This document shows positions 35,874 through 44,915 of a stretch of 64,000 nt of DNA, in pieces. The position numbers and the translations under genes were made by a program. The notes beneath the pieces are model-generated. The model saw nothing but the letters and a program-made list of their open reading frames with translations. It did not search any database and had not been told where the DNA came from. Numbering within the stretch: the first letter of the stretch is position 1; every line of letters starts with the position of its first letter. Source of the stretch: Terribacillus sp. FSL K6-0262 (GTDB lineage Bacteria > Bacillota > Bacilli > Bacillales > Amphibacillaceae); contig NZ_CP150277.1 in assembly GCF_037977385.1 (NCBI RefSeq), forward strand, positions 3,015,001 through 3,079,000. The letters run 5' to 3'.

Positions 35874-36698
35874 CTAATTGTACAGTCCTCTCTTGATAGC
35901 ATCCTTCTCTTCATGGTACTTATGATGTGTCGCCTGGAACAGCATCGGGAAAAGATCAGTCGTCCCTTTTTCCAATACTGCAATTCCTTCACCGGTTATG
36001 CCGCCTTTCACACACACCTTCCTGATCAATTCTTCCAGGGTATAATGCCCATCTTCCAATAACTTTCCAAGCCCGATCAGCATTTCGGCAGTCAGATGAG
36101 TGGCTTGCTCTTTTGAAATAGCTGTTTCAGTCACAGCTCCATCGATGAATCGCTGTGCGAGATAGCCGAAGAAAGCAGGTCCGCAGGAAACGATATCCGA
36201 AGAAACACGGGTTATTTCTTCCGGAATATAGACAGGATCCGAATAGCTGCTTATAAGATCGATAAGGCGGGCCTTATTCCGATTGGTCAAGCTGGTTCCA
36301 AAAGTAAGCAAGGTAGCGCCGGATGCAGCTCTATTCGTGATACTGGGTATCGCGCGTGCCACCTGGCAAGGGACGAGTGCTTCCAGTTCTTCTGTGGAGA
36401 AAGGGCTTGTGATCGAGACAAGTACTTGATCCTCTTTTAATAAGGGCCGGAGTTCATGGCATACCCCCTGCAGATGCGGCGGACGCACGCAAAGAAATAA
36501 TATATCGGCATGATCAGCCAGCTGGCTGATCGAGTCTGCTATGCGGATAGATGGGAAAGATTGTTTCCAATGCAAAGACTTTTCAGCAGAACGATTCAGG
36601 ATCATGATATCCTCCTGAGAAATTGCCCCGGAGTTCACCCATGTCTCCAGCAACATGCCACCCATATTGCCAACTCCGATTATTCCCCACTTCGTCAT
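35874..36698 (-). CDS. comER: Late competence protein ComER (P5C reductase-like)
   Basis: A 274-aa protein of the pyrroline-5-carboxylate reductase family: GIIGVGNMGGMLLETW at the NAD(P)-binding N-terminus, DILFLCVRPPHL, and the C-terminal SSDIVSCGPAFFGYLAQRF and VCVKGGITGEGIAVLEKG motifs. ComER is divergent from comEA in B. subtilis and is not required for transformation there; a role in proline synthesis or sporulation/biofilm has been suggested. The arrangement opposite comEA fixes the call. Confidence 0.88.
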   Translation of the reverse strand: MTKWGIIGVGNMGGMLLETWVNSGAISQEDIMILNRSAEKSLHWKQSFPSIRIADSISQLADHADILFLCVRPPHLQGVCHELRPLLKEDQVLVSITSPFSTEELEALVPCQVARAIPSITNRAASGATLLTFGTSLTNRNKARLIDLISSYSDPVYIPEEITRVSSDIVSCGPAFFGYLAQRFIDGAVTETAISKEQATHLTAEMLIGLGKLLEDGHYTLEELIRKVCVKGGITGEGIAVLEKGTTDLFPMLFQATHHKYHEEKDAIKRGLYN

Positions 36699-36794
36699 TC
36701 CAAATTCCTCCTCTGCTCATATACTGCCTGTTTCCATTTTACGCTGTTATCGATTATATGCTTTCAGCCATTGGAATATGAAAGGAGATGTCGC

Positions 36795-37406
36795 ATGCAG
36801 CTACTCAAACAATACAGCTGGCTGCTGCTGTTGGCAGTCATCATTTTCCTTGTATTCGCCATGCGGATCAAAGGGCCTGATCCGGATGCGGCGATCCAGC
36901 CGCTCGATAAAGAGGCGGATGCAGCAAAGGGTTTGCTGCAGGAGGGATCGGATGCCGCAGCAAAAAATCAGACTGCAGAAAATACCAAAGTAATGGTGGA
37001 TATAAAAGGGGAGGTGCACGACCCGGGCGTTTACGAGCTCGAGGCTGACAGCAGGGTGGAACAGGCAATTGAAGCAGCTGGCGGACTGACAGAGAAGGCC
37101 GAGGGGAGAAGCATCAATCTTGCCCAGCGCATAGCCGATGAACAGGTGATATACGTAGCAGCTGCCGGGGAAGCAGAAGCAGCGGTACAAACAGCTGGTC
37201 CAAGCGATTCGAAGGACAAGATCAATATCAATCAAGCAGATGCCGAAGCATTGACAGAACTCAATGGCGTCGGCGAAGCGAAGGCTCAAGCCATCATTGC
37301 CTTCCGCGAGGAAAACGGTCCATTCACCTCCATCGACCAGCTCACCGAGGTACCAGGTATCGGAGAGAAATCACTGGAAAATATGAAGGATCAAATCAGC
37401 TTATAA
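36795..37406 (+). CDS. comEA: Competence DNA receptor ComEA
   Basis: A membrane-anchored double-stranded DNA receptor for transformation, 203 aa. It has one N-terminal TM helix (residues about 7-23), a linker rich in Ala/Asp, an SLBB-like beta domain (VMVDIKGEVHDPGVYELEAD), and two helix-hairpin-helix motifs at the C-terminus (LTELNGVGEAKAQAIIAFR; LTEVPGIGEKSLENM). ATG 36795 has AAAGGAGATG upstream. No clear paired AT-rich ComK box (AAAA-N5-TTTT) is seen in the short comER-comEA gap. Confidence 0.93.
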   Translation: MQLLKQYSWLLLLAVIIFLVFAMRIKGPDPDAAIQPLDKEADAAKGLLQEGSDAAAKNQTAENTKVMVDIKGEVHDPGVYELEADSRVEQAIEAAGGLTEKAEGRSINLAQRIADEQVIYVAAAGEAEAAVQTAGPSDSKDKININQADAEALTELNGVGEAKAQAIIAFREENGPFTSIDQLTEVPGIGEKSLENMKDQISL

Positions 37407-37472
37407 GGTTGGTTGACGGATGCGGAGGAGGATTGTACACTTACTCTAGAAAAGGAAAGGTGGCGAAGTGTC

Positions 37473-38048
37473 ATGGAAAGAATAGCATGGAATCAATACT
37501 TTATGGCGCAAAGCCACTTATTGGCATTGCGCAGTACATGCCAGAGACTGATGGTCGGTGCGACGATTGTCCGGGATAAGCGGATCATAGCCGGCGGGTA
37601 CAATGGCAGCGTCACCGGCAGCAAGCACTGCGTCGATGAGGGCTGTTATGTCATCGATGGCCATTGTGTGCGGACGGTGCATGCAGAAATGAACGCTCTT
37701 TTACAATGTGCAAAATTCGGAGTTCCGACAGAAGGCGCGGAAATCTACGTGACACATTTTCCATGTCTGCAATGCTGCAAAGCGTTGATACAGGCAGGAA
37801 TCAAAACGGTCTATTATGCAAGTGACTATAAAAATCACCCTTATGCAGTCGAACTTTTCGCTGAAGCAGGTGTCAGGACGGAGCACGTAGCGCTCGATGC
37901 GGTGGTGGTGGATACAAAACCGCAAGAAACACGTGATTTGATGGAAAGGGTCGTGGACAAGCTCAAGCAGACCGGTGATGCTGAAAGTCAGCGGCTTGCC
38001 GATGAAGCTGTGTCTCGCTATCAGCTTCCATATAAAGAACGAATATGA
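37473..38048 (+). CDS. comEB: ComEB, dCMP deaminase family
   Basis: A 191-aa zinc-dependent deoxycytidylate deaminase: MERIAWNQYFMAQSHLLALR at the start, zinc ligands and catalytic Glu in RTVHAEMNALLQCAKFG, and the Cys pair in FPCLQCCKALIQAG. It probably converts dCMP to dUMP; it is encoded in the com operon, where a role in anchoring ComGA at the pole has been reported. ATG 37473 is chosen by homology; AAAGGTGG lies about 11 nt upstream. It overlaps comEC by 4 nt. Confidence 0.92.
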   Translation: MERIAWNQYFMAQSHLLALRSTCQRLMVGATIVRDKRIIAGGYNGSVTGSKHCVDEGCYVIDGHCVRTVHAEMNALLQCAKFGVPTEGAEIYVTHFPCLQCCKALIQAGIKTVYYASDYKNHPYAVELFAEAGVRTEHVALDAVVVDTKPQETRDLMERVVDKLKQTGDAESQRLADEAVSRYQLPYKERI

Positions 38049-40297
38049 TCGGAAGATGGCATATTGTTGCGCTGGCAGCCCTTGGGGGCATGCTGGCGCA
38101 TTCCTTATCCATTGTCTTGCTGCCTGCAGTCATGATATGGCTGTCCCTCCTGTATTGTACAAAGCGGCTCCCCCTGCAGGCATTCCTCCTATCCAATATC
38201 GCCGCGCTGTTATTTTACGGCAACAGCACCCTCGGACAGCCAATTCCACATGAGCTGCCCCTGGATGAATCAATCCTGCTCACTTCCTCCATATCCGGCC
38301 TTTCTGAAACGAATGAAATGATCCGTTTCCTGGCCGAAGATCCTTCCGGTTCAGCATCGATACAAGTGACATATTTCAAACAAGACGATCAAGAAAGACT
38401 GCCTGGCTTGACAACAGGTGCGATATGTACGATGAAGGGAAGTCCCGCGCATCCCGATGCTGCCACTAATCCCGGGCAATTCGATCATCGGCATTATTTA
38501 AAGCAGCAAGGGGTCTTTTATGAGCTGGAGCTTCAAAACCTGGAGGATATCACCTGTACTGGATCTTCTCCATTCAGCCAGCTGTCAAAGGCTCGAGCCG
38601 CGTTTTTGCACGAAGCAGGGGAGCGTCTCGATCCGGAAACCGCAGCATGGGTGCAGGCAATGATCGCCGGTGAAGACAGTAATTTAAATGAGGAAACGAT
38701 CAATCTTTTTAACCGCTGGAGCCTGTCGCATATCCTGGCCATCAGCGGCATGCATATTGCATTATTTTCTGCCATTCTTCATTTTGTGCTGACGAAGCTT
38801 CAAATCCTGACGGTAGAGAAGTCCTTTTGGTTTTTGTTCATTTTCCTGGGTATATATCCAGTTTTTGCCGGAGGCGAGCCATCCGTATGGCGTTCGGCTC
38901 TGATGGTGATGCTGATCATGGTGCTGCTGCGTTTTTCGATACGGCTGCCGATCATTGACAGCATCAGTATCGTTTTTCTGCTTTTGCTTGTCCTCGATCC
39001 GCGATATTTATTTCATATCGGTTTTCAATTTTCGTTTCTGGTCAGCTTGGCGCTGCTTCTGTCTGCCCGGATTTATACTGGTTCCTTCATCAGTGCCCTG
39101 CTGGAAACAAGTTTGTTAAGCCAGCTTGTCATCCTGCCCCTGCAGGTCTCTCAATTCTACTTCCTCAATCCGCTCTCCGTTCTGATGAACCTTTTTGCCA
39201 TTCCATTTTACACATTCGTCGCTATACCGCTTCTGCTTTTGATCAGTATCCTGCTCTTTCCCTGGCCGCAGGCTGCAGCTCTTCTGGGAGGGGTTTTTCG
39301 CTTTCTGAATGATATGGTGATTCGAATCATCCAATCGATAGATAGTGTGGCCTTTTATCCCTGGGTGACTGGAAAGCTGCCGATAGGACTCTCTTTGCTT
39401 TATTTTGCGGTGCTTATTTTATTCTGTTCTGCATGGGAGAAGCGCAGACGGAGAAAAGCCGTTGGGTATGGCGCCATACTTACTGCTATCCCGCTGGCAG
39501 CGGTGCTCCTGCCGTATACAAGCAGCACCGGGTATGTAACGATGCTCGATATCGGTCAAGGAGACGCATTCGTCATCGAATTGCCGTATCGGAAAGGTAT
39601 ATACTTCATAGATGCAGCTGGCAGTGTCGGCATGGATTTTAAACCAACGGATAAAAATTTCGAGCGAGTGATCAAGCCGTTTCTCTATGAGAGGGGCATT
39701 GCACAAGTGGATGGCATTTTCGCCAGCCATGCGGATCATGATCATATCGGCAGCATCGGCAAACTGACAAGAGAATTCCATGTGGATTGGGTGCGGACCT
39801 CGGTCTATTTTGAAAAATCCAAGATGGATGACTGGAATACAGATACAGACATAATTCCTTGGCGCTCCGGAGAACTCCTGAGGCTTCCGGGCTGGGAGGT
39901 TCAGCTGCTGGCACCTGCCAGGGATAAGGGAGATCCGAATCGAAATTCGCTTGTCATGTATACAAGGCTTGGGGGAAAGAGCTGGCTTTTTACCGGGGAT
40001 ATAGGCAAGGAGGAAGAAATGGAGCTCATCAGGAGTTATCCATCGTTACAGGCAGATGTACTGAAAGTCGGGCATCATGGCAGCAATACATCGACTGATC
40101 CGGATTTCCTTGCGTTTATAAAGCCAGAAACGGCTTTAATATCGGCTGGCCGCAACAATCGTTATGGTCATCCTTCCCCGGAGGTGATACAAGCTTTGGA
40201 ACAGCAAAACATCCGTATCTGGCGAACAGATACGGATGGGGCTGTCGTCTATGCCTTCTCGGGGAAGACAGGCACATTTAGCCCGTTCCTCCCATAG
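38045..40297 (+). CDS. comEC: DNA uptake channel protein ComEC
   Basis: The 750-aa polytopic protein carries single-stranded DNA across the membrane during transformation. It has N-terminal TM segments, an extracellular OB-like part (residues about 70-170), the Competence membrane domain (LSHILAISGMHIALFSAI; GGEPSVWRSALMVMLI), and a C-terminal metallo-beta-lactamase-like domain (MLDIGQGDAFVIELPY, SHADHDHIGSI, LKVGHHGSNTSTDPDFL) thought to act as the nuclease. All metal motifs are intact, so the strain may be transformable. Confidence 0.95.
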   Translation: MIGRWHIVALAALGGMLAHSLSIVLLPAVMIWLSLLYCTKRLPLQAFLLSNIAALLFYGNSTLGQPIPHELPLDESILLTSSISGLSETNEMIRFLAEDPSGSASIQVTYFKQDDQERLPGLTTGAICTMKGSPAHPDAATNPGQFDHRHYLKQQGVFYELELQNLEDITCTGSSPFSQLSKARAAFLHEAGERLDPETAAWVQAMIAGEDSNLNEETINLFNRWSLSHILAISGMHIALFSAILHFVLTKLQILTVEKSFWFLFIFLGIYPVFAGGEPSVWRSALMVMLIMVLLRFSIRLPIIDSISIVFLLLLVLDPRYLFHIGFQFSFLVSLALLLSARIYTGSFISALLETSLLSQLVILPLQVSQFYFLNPLSVLMNLFAIPFYTFVAIPLLLLISILLFPWPQAAALLGGVFRFLNDMVIRIIQSIDSVAFYPWVTGKLPIGLSLLYFAVLILFCSAWEKRRRRKAVGYGAILTAIPLAAVLLPYTSSTGYVTMLDIGQGDAFVIELPYRKGIYFIDAAGSVGMDFKPTDKNFERVIKPFLYERGIAQVDGIFASHADHDHIGSIGKLTREFHVDWVRTSVYFEKSKMDDWNTDTDIIPWRSGELLRLPGWEVQLLAPARDKGDPNRNSLVMYTRLGGKSWLFTGDIGKEEEMELIRSYPSLQADVLKVGHHGSNTSTDPDFLAFIKPETALISAGRNNRYGHPSPEVIQALEQQNIRIWRTDTDGAVVYAFSGKTGTFSPFLP

Positions 40298-40327
40298 AAT
40301 ACGGTAGTTATAAAAGAGGCATATGAA

Positions 40328-40500
40328 CTTACCTCCTTGCAGCAGGTACTTACCTGGATTAGCAAGAGTTGTCACCTATAACTTGCGGGCTGACAGGTTA
40401 ACCTAGAGGTAAGAAAAACACCGCTTCGTGTTACAGCCTCCGGAGCTGGCTAACAAGGGCGTTCATATAGATAAGGGGGGACATTGGGTTGTTCCCCTCT
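40328..40500. other. Hairpin-rich intergenic segment, candidate structured RNA
   Basis: The 270-bp gap between comEC and holA has no credible ORF on either strand. It contains an 8-bp long-range pairing CTTACCTC (40328-40335) with GAGGTAAG (40406-40413), enclosing hairpins CAGGT/ACCTG (40343-40356) and GCAAG/CTTGC (40362-40386). Downstream are AACAC/GTGTT (40417-40432), CAGC/GCTG (40434-40448) and a GGGG/CCCC pairing (40475-40497). I recognise no known riboswitch or RNA family. Direction is undecided; B. subtilis has a small gene (yqzM) here that I do not find. Confidence 0.4.
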
Positions 40501-40567
40501 GTTTCCATCTTGCGTTTATCTCTGTTTGTCGATACGATAAACAATAGGATTACGTAGGAGTGAGAAC

Positions 40568-41605
40568 ATGTCGTATACTGACGCTTTAAAAGCAATCAAG
40601 AAAAAGGATTTTTCCCCTATATACTTACTATATGGCACGGAGTCCTATTTCATGCAGGATATAAAGGAAAAATTAGAGAAACAATTCGCCCTTTCCGATG
40701 GAACGAATGTTTCTGTTTATGACTTGGAGGAAACCCCCATCCAGGAAGTGATAGCGGATGCGGAAGAATATCCTTTCTTCAGCGAACAAAAATTGATTTT
40801 CGCTTACCATCCCTTCTTCCTGAAAGCGAAGCCGGATAAGTCGGCTGTGGATCATCGATTGGAAAGTTTGGAGCAGTATGCACAAAATCCGGCCGCTTGG
40901 ACGACACTCGTTTTGCTTGCTTCCTATGAAAAGATTGACGAACGGAAGAAAATCGTCAAGCTCATCAAGAAGACGGGACAAGCTGTCGCCTGCCAGCCAG
41001 TAAAGGAATGGGATCTATCGGAGTGGATCGGTACATTAAGCAAGGAGTATAACATCGGGCTGGAGGATACAGTGGCGGATTTGCTCATACAGGAAGCCGG
41101 CACGGATCTTGCCCTGCTGCGGGGTGAAATCGAAAAACTTGCCCTTTATGCAGGGGAGGGTAGCACCATAACCTTGGAGATGGCAGAAAAACTGGTATCC
41201 CATCAGCAGACCAGCTCGGGCTTGAAGCTAGTCGATGCCCTGATGGCAGGTGACTTGGCGAAAGCAATCTATATTTTCCACGATTTAATCAAGCTGAAGG
41301 AAGAGCCGATTGCCTTGGTAGCGCTGCTTGCTTCCCAATTCAGGACGATTCTGCATGTGAAGCTCCTGAAGCAAAAGGGTTACAATCAAGCAAAGATGGC
41401 GGAAGTGACGAAGGTCCATCCATTCGTAATCAAGCTGGCGCTGAAGCGGGAAGCTCATTTCGCCGAGGAAGAATTGAAGCATATCCTCTTCTTGGCCGCT
41501 GAAACGGATGCTGATTTGAAGCAGGGGCGTATGGAAAAGAATCTTGCCTTTGAGCTTTTGCTGCAGCAAATTGCAACTATACGGAAGAAAGCCCGGATGG
41601 TTTGA
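40568..41605 (+). CDS. holA: DNA polymerase III delta subunit
   Basis: The delta subunit opens the beta sliding clamp within the clamp loader. The 345-aa protein has the HolA pattern DFSPIYLLYGTESYFMQDI at the N-terminus, PFFSEQKLIF, the degenerate AAA+ middle with EAGTDLALLRGEIEKL, and the C-terminal collar domain (MAEVTKVHPFVIKLALK; ETDADLKQGRMEK). The AGGAGTGAG site is 6 nt before the ATG. B. subtilis yqeN holds the same position next to rpsT. Confidence 0.92.
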   Translation: MSYTDALKAIKKKDFSPIYLLYGTESYFMQDIKEKLEKQFALSDGTNVSVYDLEETPIQEVIADAEEYPFFSEQKLIFAYHPFFLKAKPDKSAVDHRLESLEQYAQNPAAWTTLVLLASYEKIDERKKIVKLIKKTGQAVACQPVKEWDLSEWIGTLSKEYNIGLEDTVADLLIQEAGTDLALLRGEIEKLALYAGEGSTITLEMAEKLVSHQQTSSGLKLVDALMAGDLAKAIYIFHDLIKLKEEPIALVALLASQFRTILHVKLLKQKGYNQAKMAEVTKVHPFVIKLALKREAHFAEEELKHILFLAAETDADLKQGRMEKNLAFELLLQQIATIRKKARMV

Positions 41606-41624
41606 TGAACCTGCCGGGCTTTTC
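41591..41624 (+). terminator. Hairpin terminator overlapping the holA stop
   Basis: GCCCGG (41591-41596) pairs with CCGGGC, followed by TTTTCC; the stop codon lies in the loop. A second, stronger terminator follows at 41630-41664. Confidence 0.55.
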
Positions 41625-41629
41625 CTATT

Positions 41630-41664
41630 AAAAAAACGATTCCGTATAAGGAATCGTTTTTCTT
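41630..41664. terminator. Bidirectional terminator between holA and rpsT
   Basis: AAAAAACGATTCC pairs with GGAATCGTTTTT around GTATAA, with T runs on both strands, between convergent genes. Confidence 0.88.
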
Positions 41665-41670
41665 AGCATA

Positions 41671-41937
41671 TTATGCGCCAAGAGCGTTAACTTTTTTAGT
41701 CAAGCTAGACTTCTGACGGTTTGCTTTGTTGCGGTGGATGACACCACTTTGTGCAGCTTTATCAATTTTGCTGGAAGCTGTTAGAAGCGCTTTTTTAGCA
41801 GTTTCAGCATCGTTGTTGGAAACAGCAGTTTCCACGTGTTTCACTGCAGTACGCAAGTCGCTTTTCAAAGCTTGGTTTCTTAGACGGCTATCGTTGTTTA
41901 CACGAACGCGTTTAATCGCTGATTTAATATTTGCCAT
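41671..41937 (-). CDS. rpsT: Small ribosomal subunit protein S20
   Basis: An 88-aa basic helical protein that binds 16S rRNA. It starts MANIKSAIKRVRVNNDSRLR and has the S20 segment SKIDKAAQSGVIHRNKANRQ. ATG 41937 is preceded by GGAGGTGAAA. It is monocistronic and convergent with holA, with a consensus-like promoter about 45 nt upstream. Confidence 0.97.
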   Translation of the reverse strand: MANIKSAIKRVRVNNDSRLRNQALKSDLRTAVKHVETAVSNNDAETAKKALLTASSKIDKAAQSGVIHRNKANRQKSSLTKKVNALGA

Positions 41938-41979
41938 GTTTGTTTCACCTCCGGCACAATTCATCTTACAACAAAAGCC

Positions 41980-42008
41980 ATTGTACCAAAGCAGAGCGAT
42001 GTTTTCAA
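41980..42008 (-). promoter_or_regulatory. Sigma-A promoter of rpsT
   Basis: On the minus strand TTGAAA (42003-42008), 17-nt spacer, TACAAT (41980-41985). Confidence 0.75.
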
Positions 42009-42101
42009 CAATTCTTTTTGCTGAAGCTGTCACTTTTCGTATGATTTGCGGACAATCTGCTTATGCTAAACCTGACTTTTGTGAAAAGTGGAGGGATGGT
42101 T

Positions 42102-43187
42102 TTGATCAAGCAGCTGCAAGTACGGACGGATTTGGCTATCGAAGCAAAGGATATCTATACATCAAGTGAACAAAAACAGGGAACGGCAGCAGGCATTTCG
42201 GTGACGGAGAAAAAAACGGAAGGCATCACCGTCAATTATGTACAGGTGAACGAAGAAGGCGCAAAGCAGATCGGGAAGAAACCTGGCATCTATATTACGA
42301 TCCATACGGAAGCAATCAAGAATCAAGATACGAAACAAGAAGAAGAAACAGCACTTGTGCTTGCCAAAGAGCTTGAACAAATGCTGGCTGAAAACAATAT
42401 ACCAACGGACGCGACAGGTTTGATTGTCGGACTGGGGAACTGGAATGTCACGCCGGATGCCCTTGGACCCGAAGTGATCGAGAAGATCATGGTCACCAAT
42501 CATCTATTCGAGCTGCAGCCTGAATCGGTGGCGGATGGATATCGGCCCGTTTCCGCTGTATCGCCGGGGGTCATGGGAACGACAGGTATCGAGACGAGTA
42601 CGCTGATCCACGGTATCATCGAGAAAACGAAGCCGGATTTCGTCATAGCGGTGGATGCTCTGGCAGCTCGTTCTGTCAGCCGGGTAAACAGTACGATCCA
42701 GCTATCCGACACTGGCATTCATCCAGGGTCCGGCGTTGGGAATAAACGGAAGGAGCTTAGCAAGGAAACATTGGGCATTCCGGTTTTCAGTATAGGTGTC
42801 CCTACTGTGGTCGATGCAGTTACGATAACGAGTGATACGATCGACTATCTTTTCAAACATTTCGGCAGGGAGTGGAAAGAAAAGGATAAACCTTCAAAAG
42901 CGCTGGTCCCTGGAGGGATGCGTTTTGGCAAAAAGGAACTGACGGAAGAGGACTTGCCGGGCGATGAACAGCGTCAGGCCATATTCGGTATGGTAGGGGG
43001 GCTTACGGAAGGGGAAAAACGCCAGCTGATTCATGAGGTGCTGACACCGCTTGGACATAATCTCATGGTGACACCAAAAGAAGTGGATGGTTTCATTGCG
43101 GATATGGCCCATGTCATTGCCGGCGGCATCAATGGAGCCTTGCACGAAAAGGTCGACCCGGCGAATCTCTCCGATTACACACGCTGA
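42102..43187 (+). CDS. gpr: Germination protease GPR
   Basis: GPR degrades small acid-soluble proteins when spores germinate. It is made in the forespore as a zymogen. The 361-aa product starts from TTG 42102 (GAGGG 6 nt upstream) and reads [17 protein letters not shown]. Family landmarks are [48 protein letters not shown] and [14 protein letters not shown], which carry the conserved Asp residues of this atypical acid protease. By alignment with the Bacillus megaterium cleavage site, the propeptide would be only about 10 residues. ATG 42096 is an alternative start. Confidence 0.93.
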   Translation: MIKQLQVRTDLAIEAKDIYTSSEQKQGTAAGISVTEKKTEGITVNYVQVNEEGAKQIGKKPGIYITIHTEAIKNQDTKQEEETALVLAKELEQMLAENNIPTDATGLIVGLGNWNVTPDALGPEVIEKIMVTNHLFELQPESVADGYRPVSAVSPGVMGTTGIETSTLIHGIIEKTKPDFVIAVDALAARSVSRVNSTIQLSDTGIHPGSGVGNKRKELSKETLGIPVFSIGVPTVVDAVTITSDTIDYLFKHFGREWKEKDKPSKALVPGGMRFGKKELTEEDLPGDEQRQAIFGMVGGLTEGEKRQLIHEVLTPLGHNLMVTPKEVDGFIADMAHVIAGGINGALHEKVDPANLSDYTR

Positions 43188-43272
43188 TTTTTTACGGAGG
43201 TTCTACTTCAAGCTCTTCTCTCATAGATTCTAGTAGAGATCAACTAGATTCAAAAAGAGAGGAGCTTCTTTC

Positions 43273-44469
43273 GTGGGCAAAAAAAGGAGCGGCTATCAGC
43301 GAAAGCATTCAGGCGTACTGTTCATCTATAAGCGGACAATCATCCTCATCGGATCTGTCCTTTTCCTATTGACCGGCATAGCGGCGCTCACTACTGCCGG
43401 ACCTGCATATCGGCTGTCCTCTCAGGCATTGACGGATTGGACAAGGCAGCTTGACAGCACGGTTTATTTGGACATACTAGGCAGTGAAAACAAGGTTTTC
43501 CGAAGTGTCCGGCCCGAAGAAGCTCCGCCGATCCAGCTATCCACTGTTTTCCTTCAGATGCTGACAACGATCAAACCGGATGATCCACGGACGCTCCTCG
43601 GCTCCGAGATTCCAGGTTTTTCTCTATATGAGAACCAGATAATCATTGCCGGAGAAGGGACAAACTATACCAACTTGCCGATTGAATCCGGACAGCCGGA
43701 GCACATCATAGAGGAAGAACCTGCCCAAGAGCAAGAAGAAGAAACACCGGCCGAAGAGGAACAAAAACCAGCAGAAGATGGTAAGGAAACGGAGCCTGCA
43801 CCTTCGACGGGCGAAAAAGATGTTGTCTATATCTATTATACGCACAACCAGGAGTCGTACTTGCCCTCCCTTGATGCACAGCAGCAAGAAAATGCTTATA
43901 ACAAAAATGCCAATGTAACGCATGCCGGCGGGGCATTGGCAAAAAGATTGGAAGAGCTCGGCATAGGGACGATTTCGGATGAGACGGATATCGGAGCGAT
44001 CCTCAATGAAAAAGGAATGGCATATCATCAGTCCTATGAAGCTTCACGGGAAGTGGTGGAGGCGGCCGTTGCGGAGCATAAAGATATTTCTTTCGTATTT
44101 GATATCCACCGGGACAGTTTGAAAAGGAAGGATACAACCAAGGAAATCGACGGTGAAACATATGCAAAAATCGTCTTTGTCGTCGGCGCGGAAAATAAAG
44201 ACTATGAAAAGAATTTGAAGCTGGCAACGGATTTGCACAAAAAGATCGAAGAGGAATACCCAGGCTTGAGTCGGGGGGTCATCACCAAACAAGGGGCAGG
44301 GGTAGATGGAGTCTATAACCAGGATGTTTCGGATAAGGCAGCCCTTCTGGAAATAGGTGGCGCGGAAAATACATTGGAAGAAGCGACACGTACGGCGGAA
44401 TTGTTTGCGAATATATTTGCCGACTATTACTGGGAAGCAGAAAAAGTCCAAGGGGGACAAGCGGAATGA
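43273..44469 (+). CDS. spoIIP: Stage II sporulation protein P
   Basis: A membrane-anchored peptidoglycan amidase/endopeptidase of the SpoIIDMP engulfment machine, 398 aa. It has one TM helix near residues 17-40, a Glu/Pro-rich linker (residues about 140-175), and the SpoIIP catalytic domain with metal ligands in IYYTHNQESYLPS and FVFDIHRDSLKR, plus the SDKAALLEIGGAENTLEEA segment. GTG 43273 is used, with GAGGAG 8 nt upstream. It follows gpr and overlaps yqxA, as in B. subtilis. Confidence 0.94.
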   Translation: MGKKRSGYQRKHSGVLFIYKRTIILIGSVLFLLTGIAALTTAGPAYRLSSQALTDWTRQLDSTVYLDILGSENKVFRSVRPEEAPPIQLSTVFLQMLTTIKPDDPRTLLGSEIPGFSLYENQIIIAGEGTNYTNLPIESGQPEHIIEEEPAQEQEEETPAEEEQKPAEDGKETEPAPSTGEKDVVYIYYTHNQESYLPSLDAQQQENAYNKNANVTHAGGALAKRLEELGIGTISDETDIGAILNEKGMAYHQSYEASREVVEAAVAEHKDISFVFDIHRDSLKRKDTTKEIDGETYAKIVFVVGAENKDYEKNLKLATDLHKKIEEEYPGLSRGVITKQGAGVDGVYNQDVSDKAALLEIGGAENTLEEATRTAELFANIFADYYWEAEKVQGGQAE

Positions 44470-44801
44470 AATATGTAGTGATTGTACTGACGATGCTGAC
44501 CTTGTTTTTTGGCGGGATTCTGATCGGCATGGAGAAAGAGGATGTACAACGGGCTGATCTGCCGCCAGCAGCAGGGCAGCAGCCAGCCCCAGAACAGCAA
44601 GAAGGAGAACTGACTGCCTCGTCGACATTCGATGGTACAGGCAATGCAGCTGTAATGGAAAAAACGGCACCTGTGACGGATGAAGGCGCGGATGGATCGT
44701 TCGTGCAGCGGCTGGCCAGCGGCCTGGGAAGTATCTTCAGCGGTATCTGTTCCGGTTTCATCACAGCTGTCGAACAGCTTTCCAATGCATTGTTCGGCTG
44801 A
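44466..44801 (+). CDS. yqxA: YqxA family protein (DUF3679)
   Basis: A 111-aa protein with an N-terminal TM or signal segment (YVVIVLTMLTLFFGGILIG), a polar Gln/Pro/Glu-rich middle, and a hydrophobic C-terminal helix (ASGLGSIFSGICSGFITAVE). It overlaps spoIIP by 4 nt. B. subtilis yqxA lies at the same place and is co-expressed in sporulation; its function is unknown. Assignment rests mainly on the N-terminus and synteny. Confidence 0.78.
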   Translation: MKYVVIVLTMLTLFFGGILIGMEKEDVQRADLPPAAGQQPAPEQQEGELTASSTFDGTGNAAVMEKTAPVTDEGADGSFVQRLASGLGSIFSGICSGFITAVEQLSNALFG

Positions 44802-44820
44802 GGCTAAGCGCTTAAAAACA

Positions 44821-44849
44821 TTGAATAAACAAGGCGCAATTGCTATAAT
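44821..44849 (+). promoter_or_regulatory. Sigma-A promoter of lepA
   Basis: TTGAAT (44821-44826), 17-nt spacer, TATAAT (44844-44849). The leader then carries a short GCTGCC/GGCAGC hairpin before the AGGAGTG site. Confidence 0.7.
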
Positions 44850-44915
44850 CAATGCTAGTTATTGTTACGGCTGCCTCCAAGTGGGCAGCTTCGGACAATT
44901 TAGGAGTGATTTTGA

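Noticed and set aside
36699..36794. ComK box upstream of comEA
   Set aside because: No pair of AAAA-N5-TTTT boxes at the proper spacing could be found; only isolated A or T runs.
40321..40380. Tandem AGGT/ACCT motifs as a direct repeat or CRISPR-like array
   Set aside because: The copies are arms of hairpins with different spacing, not equal-length repeats with spacers. No CRISPR array or cas gene is present in the window.
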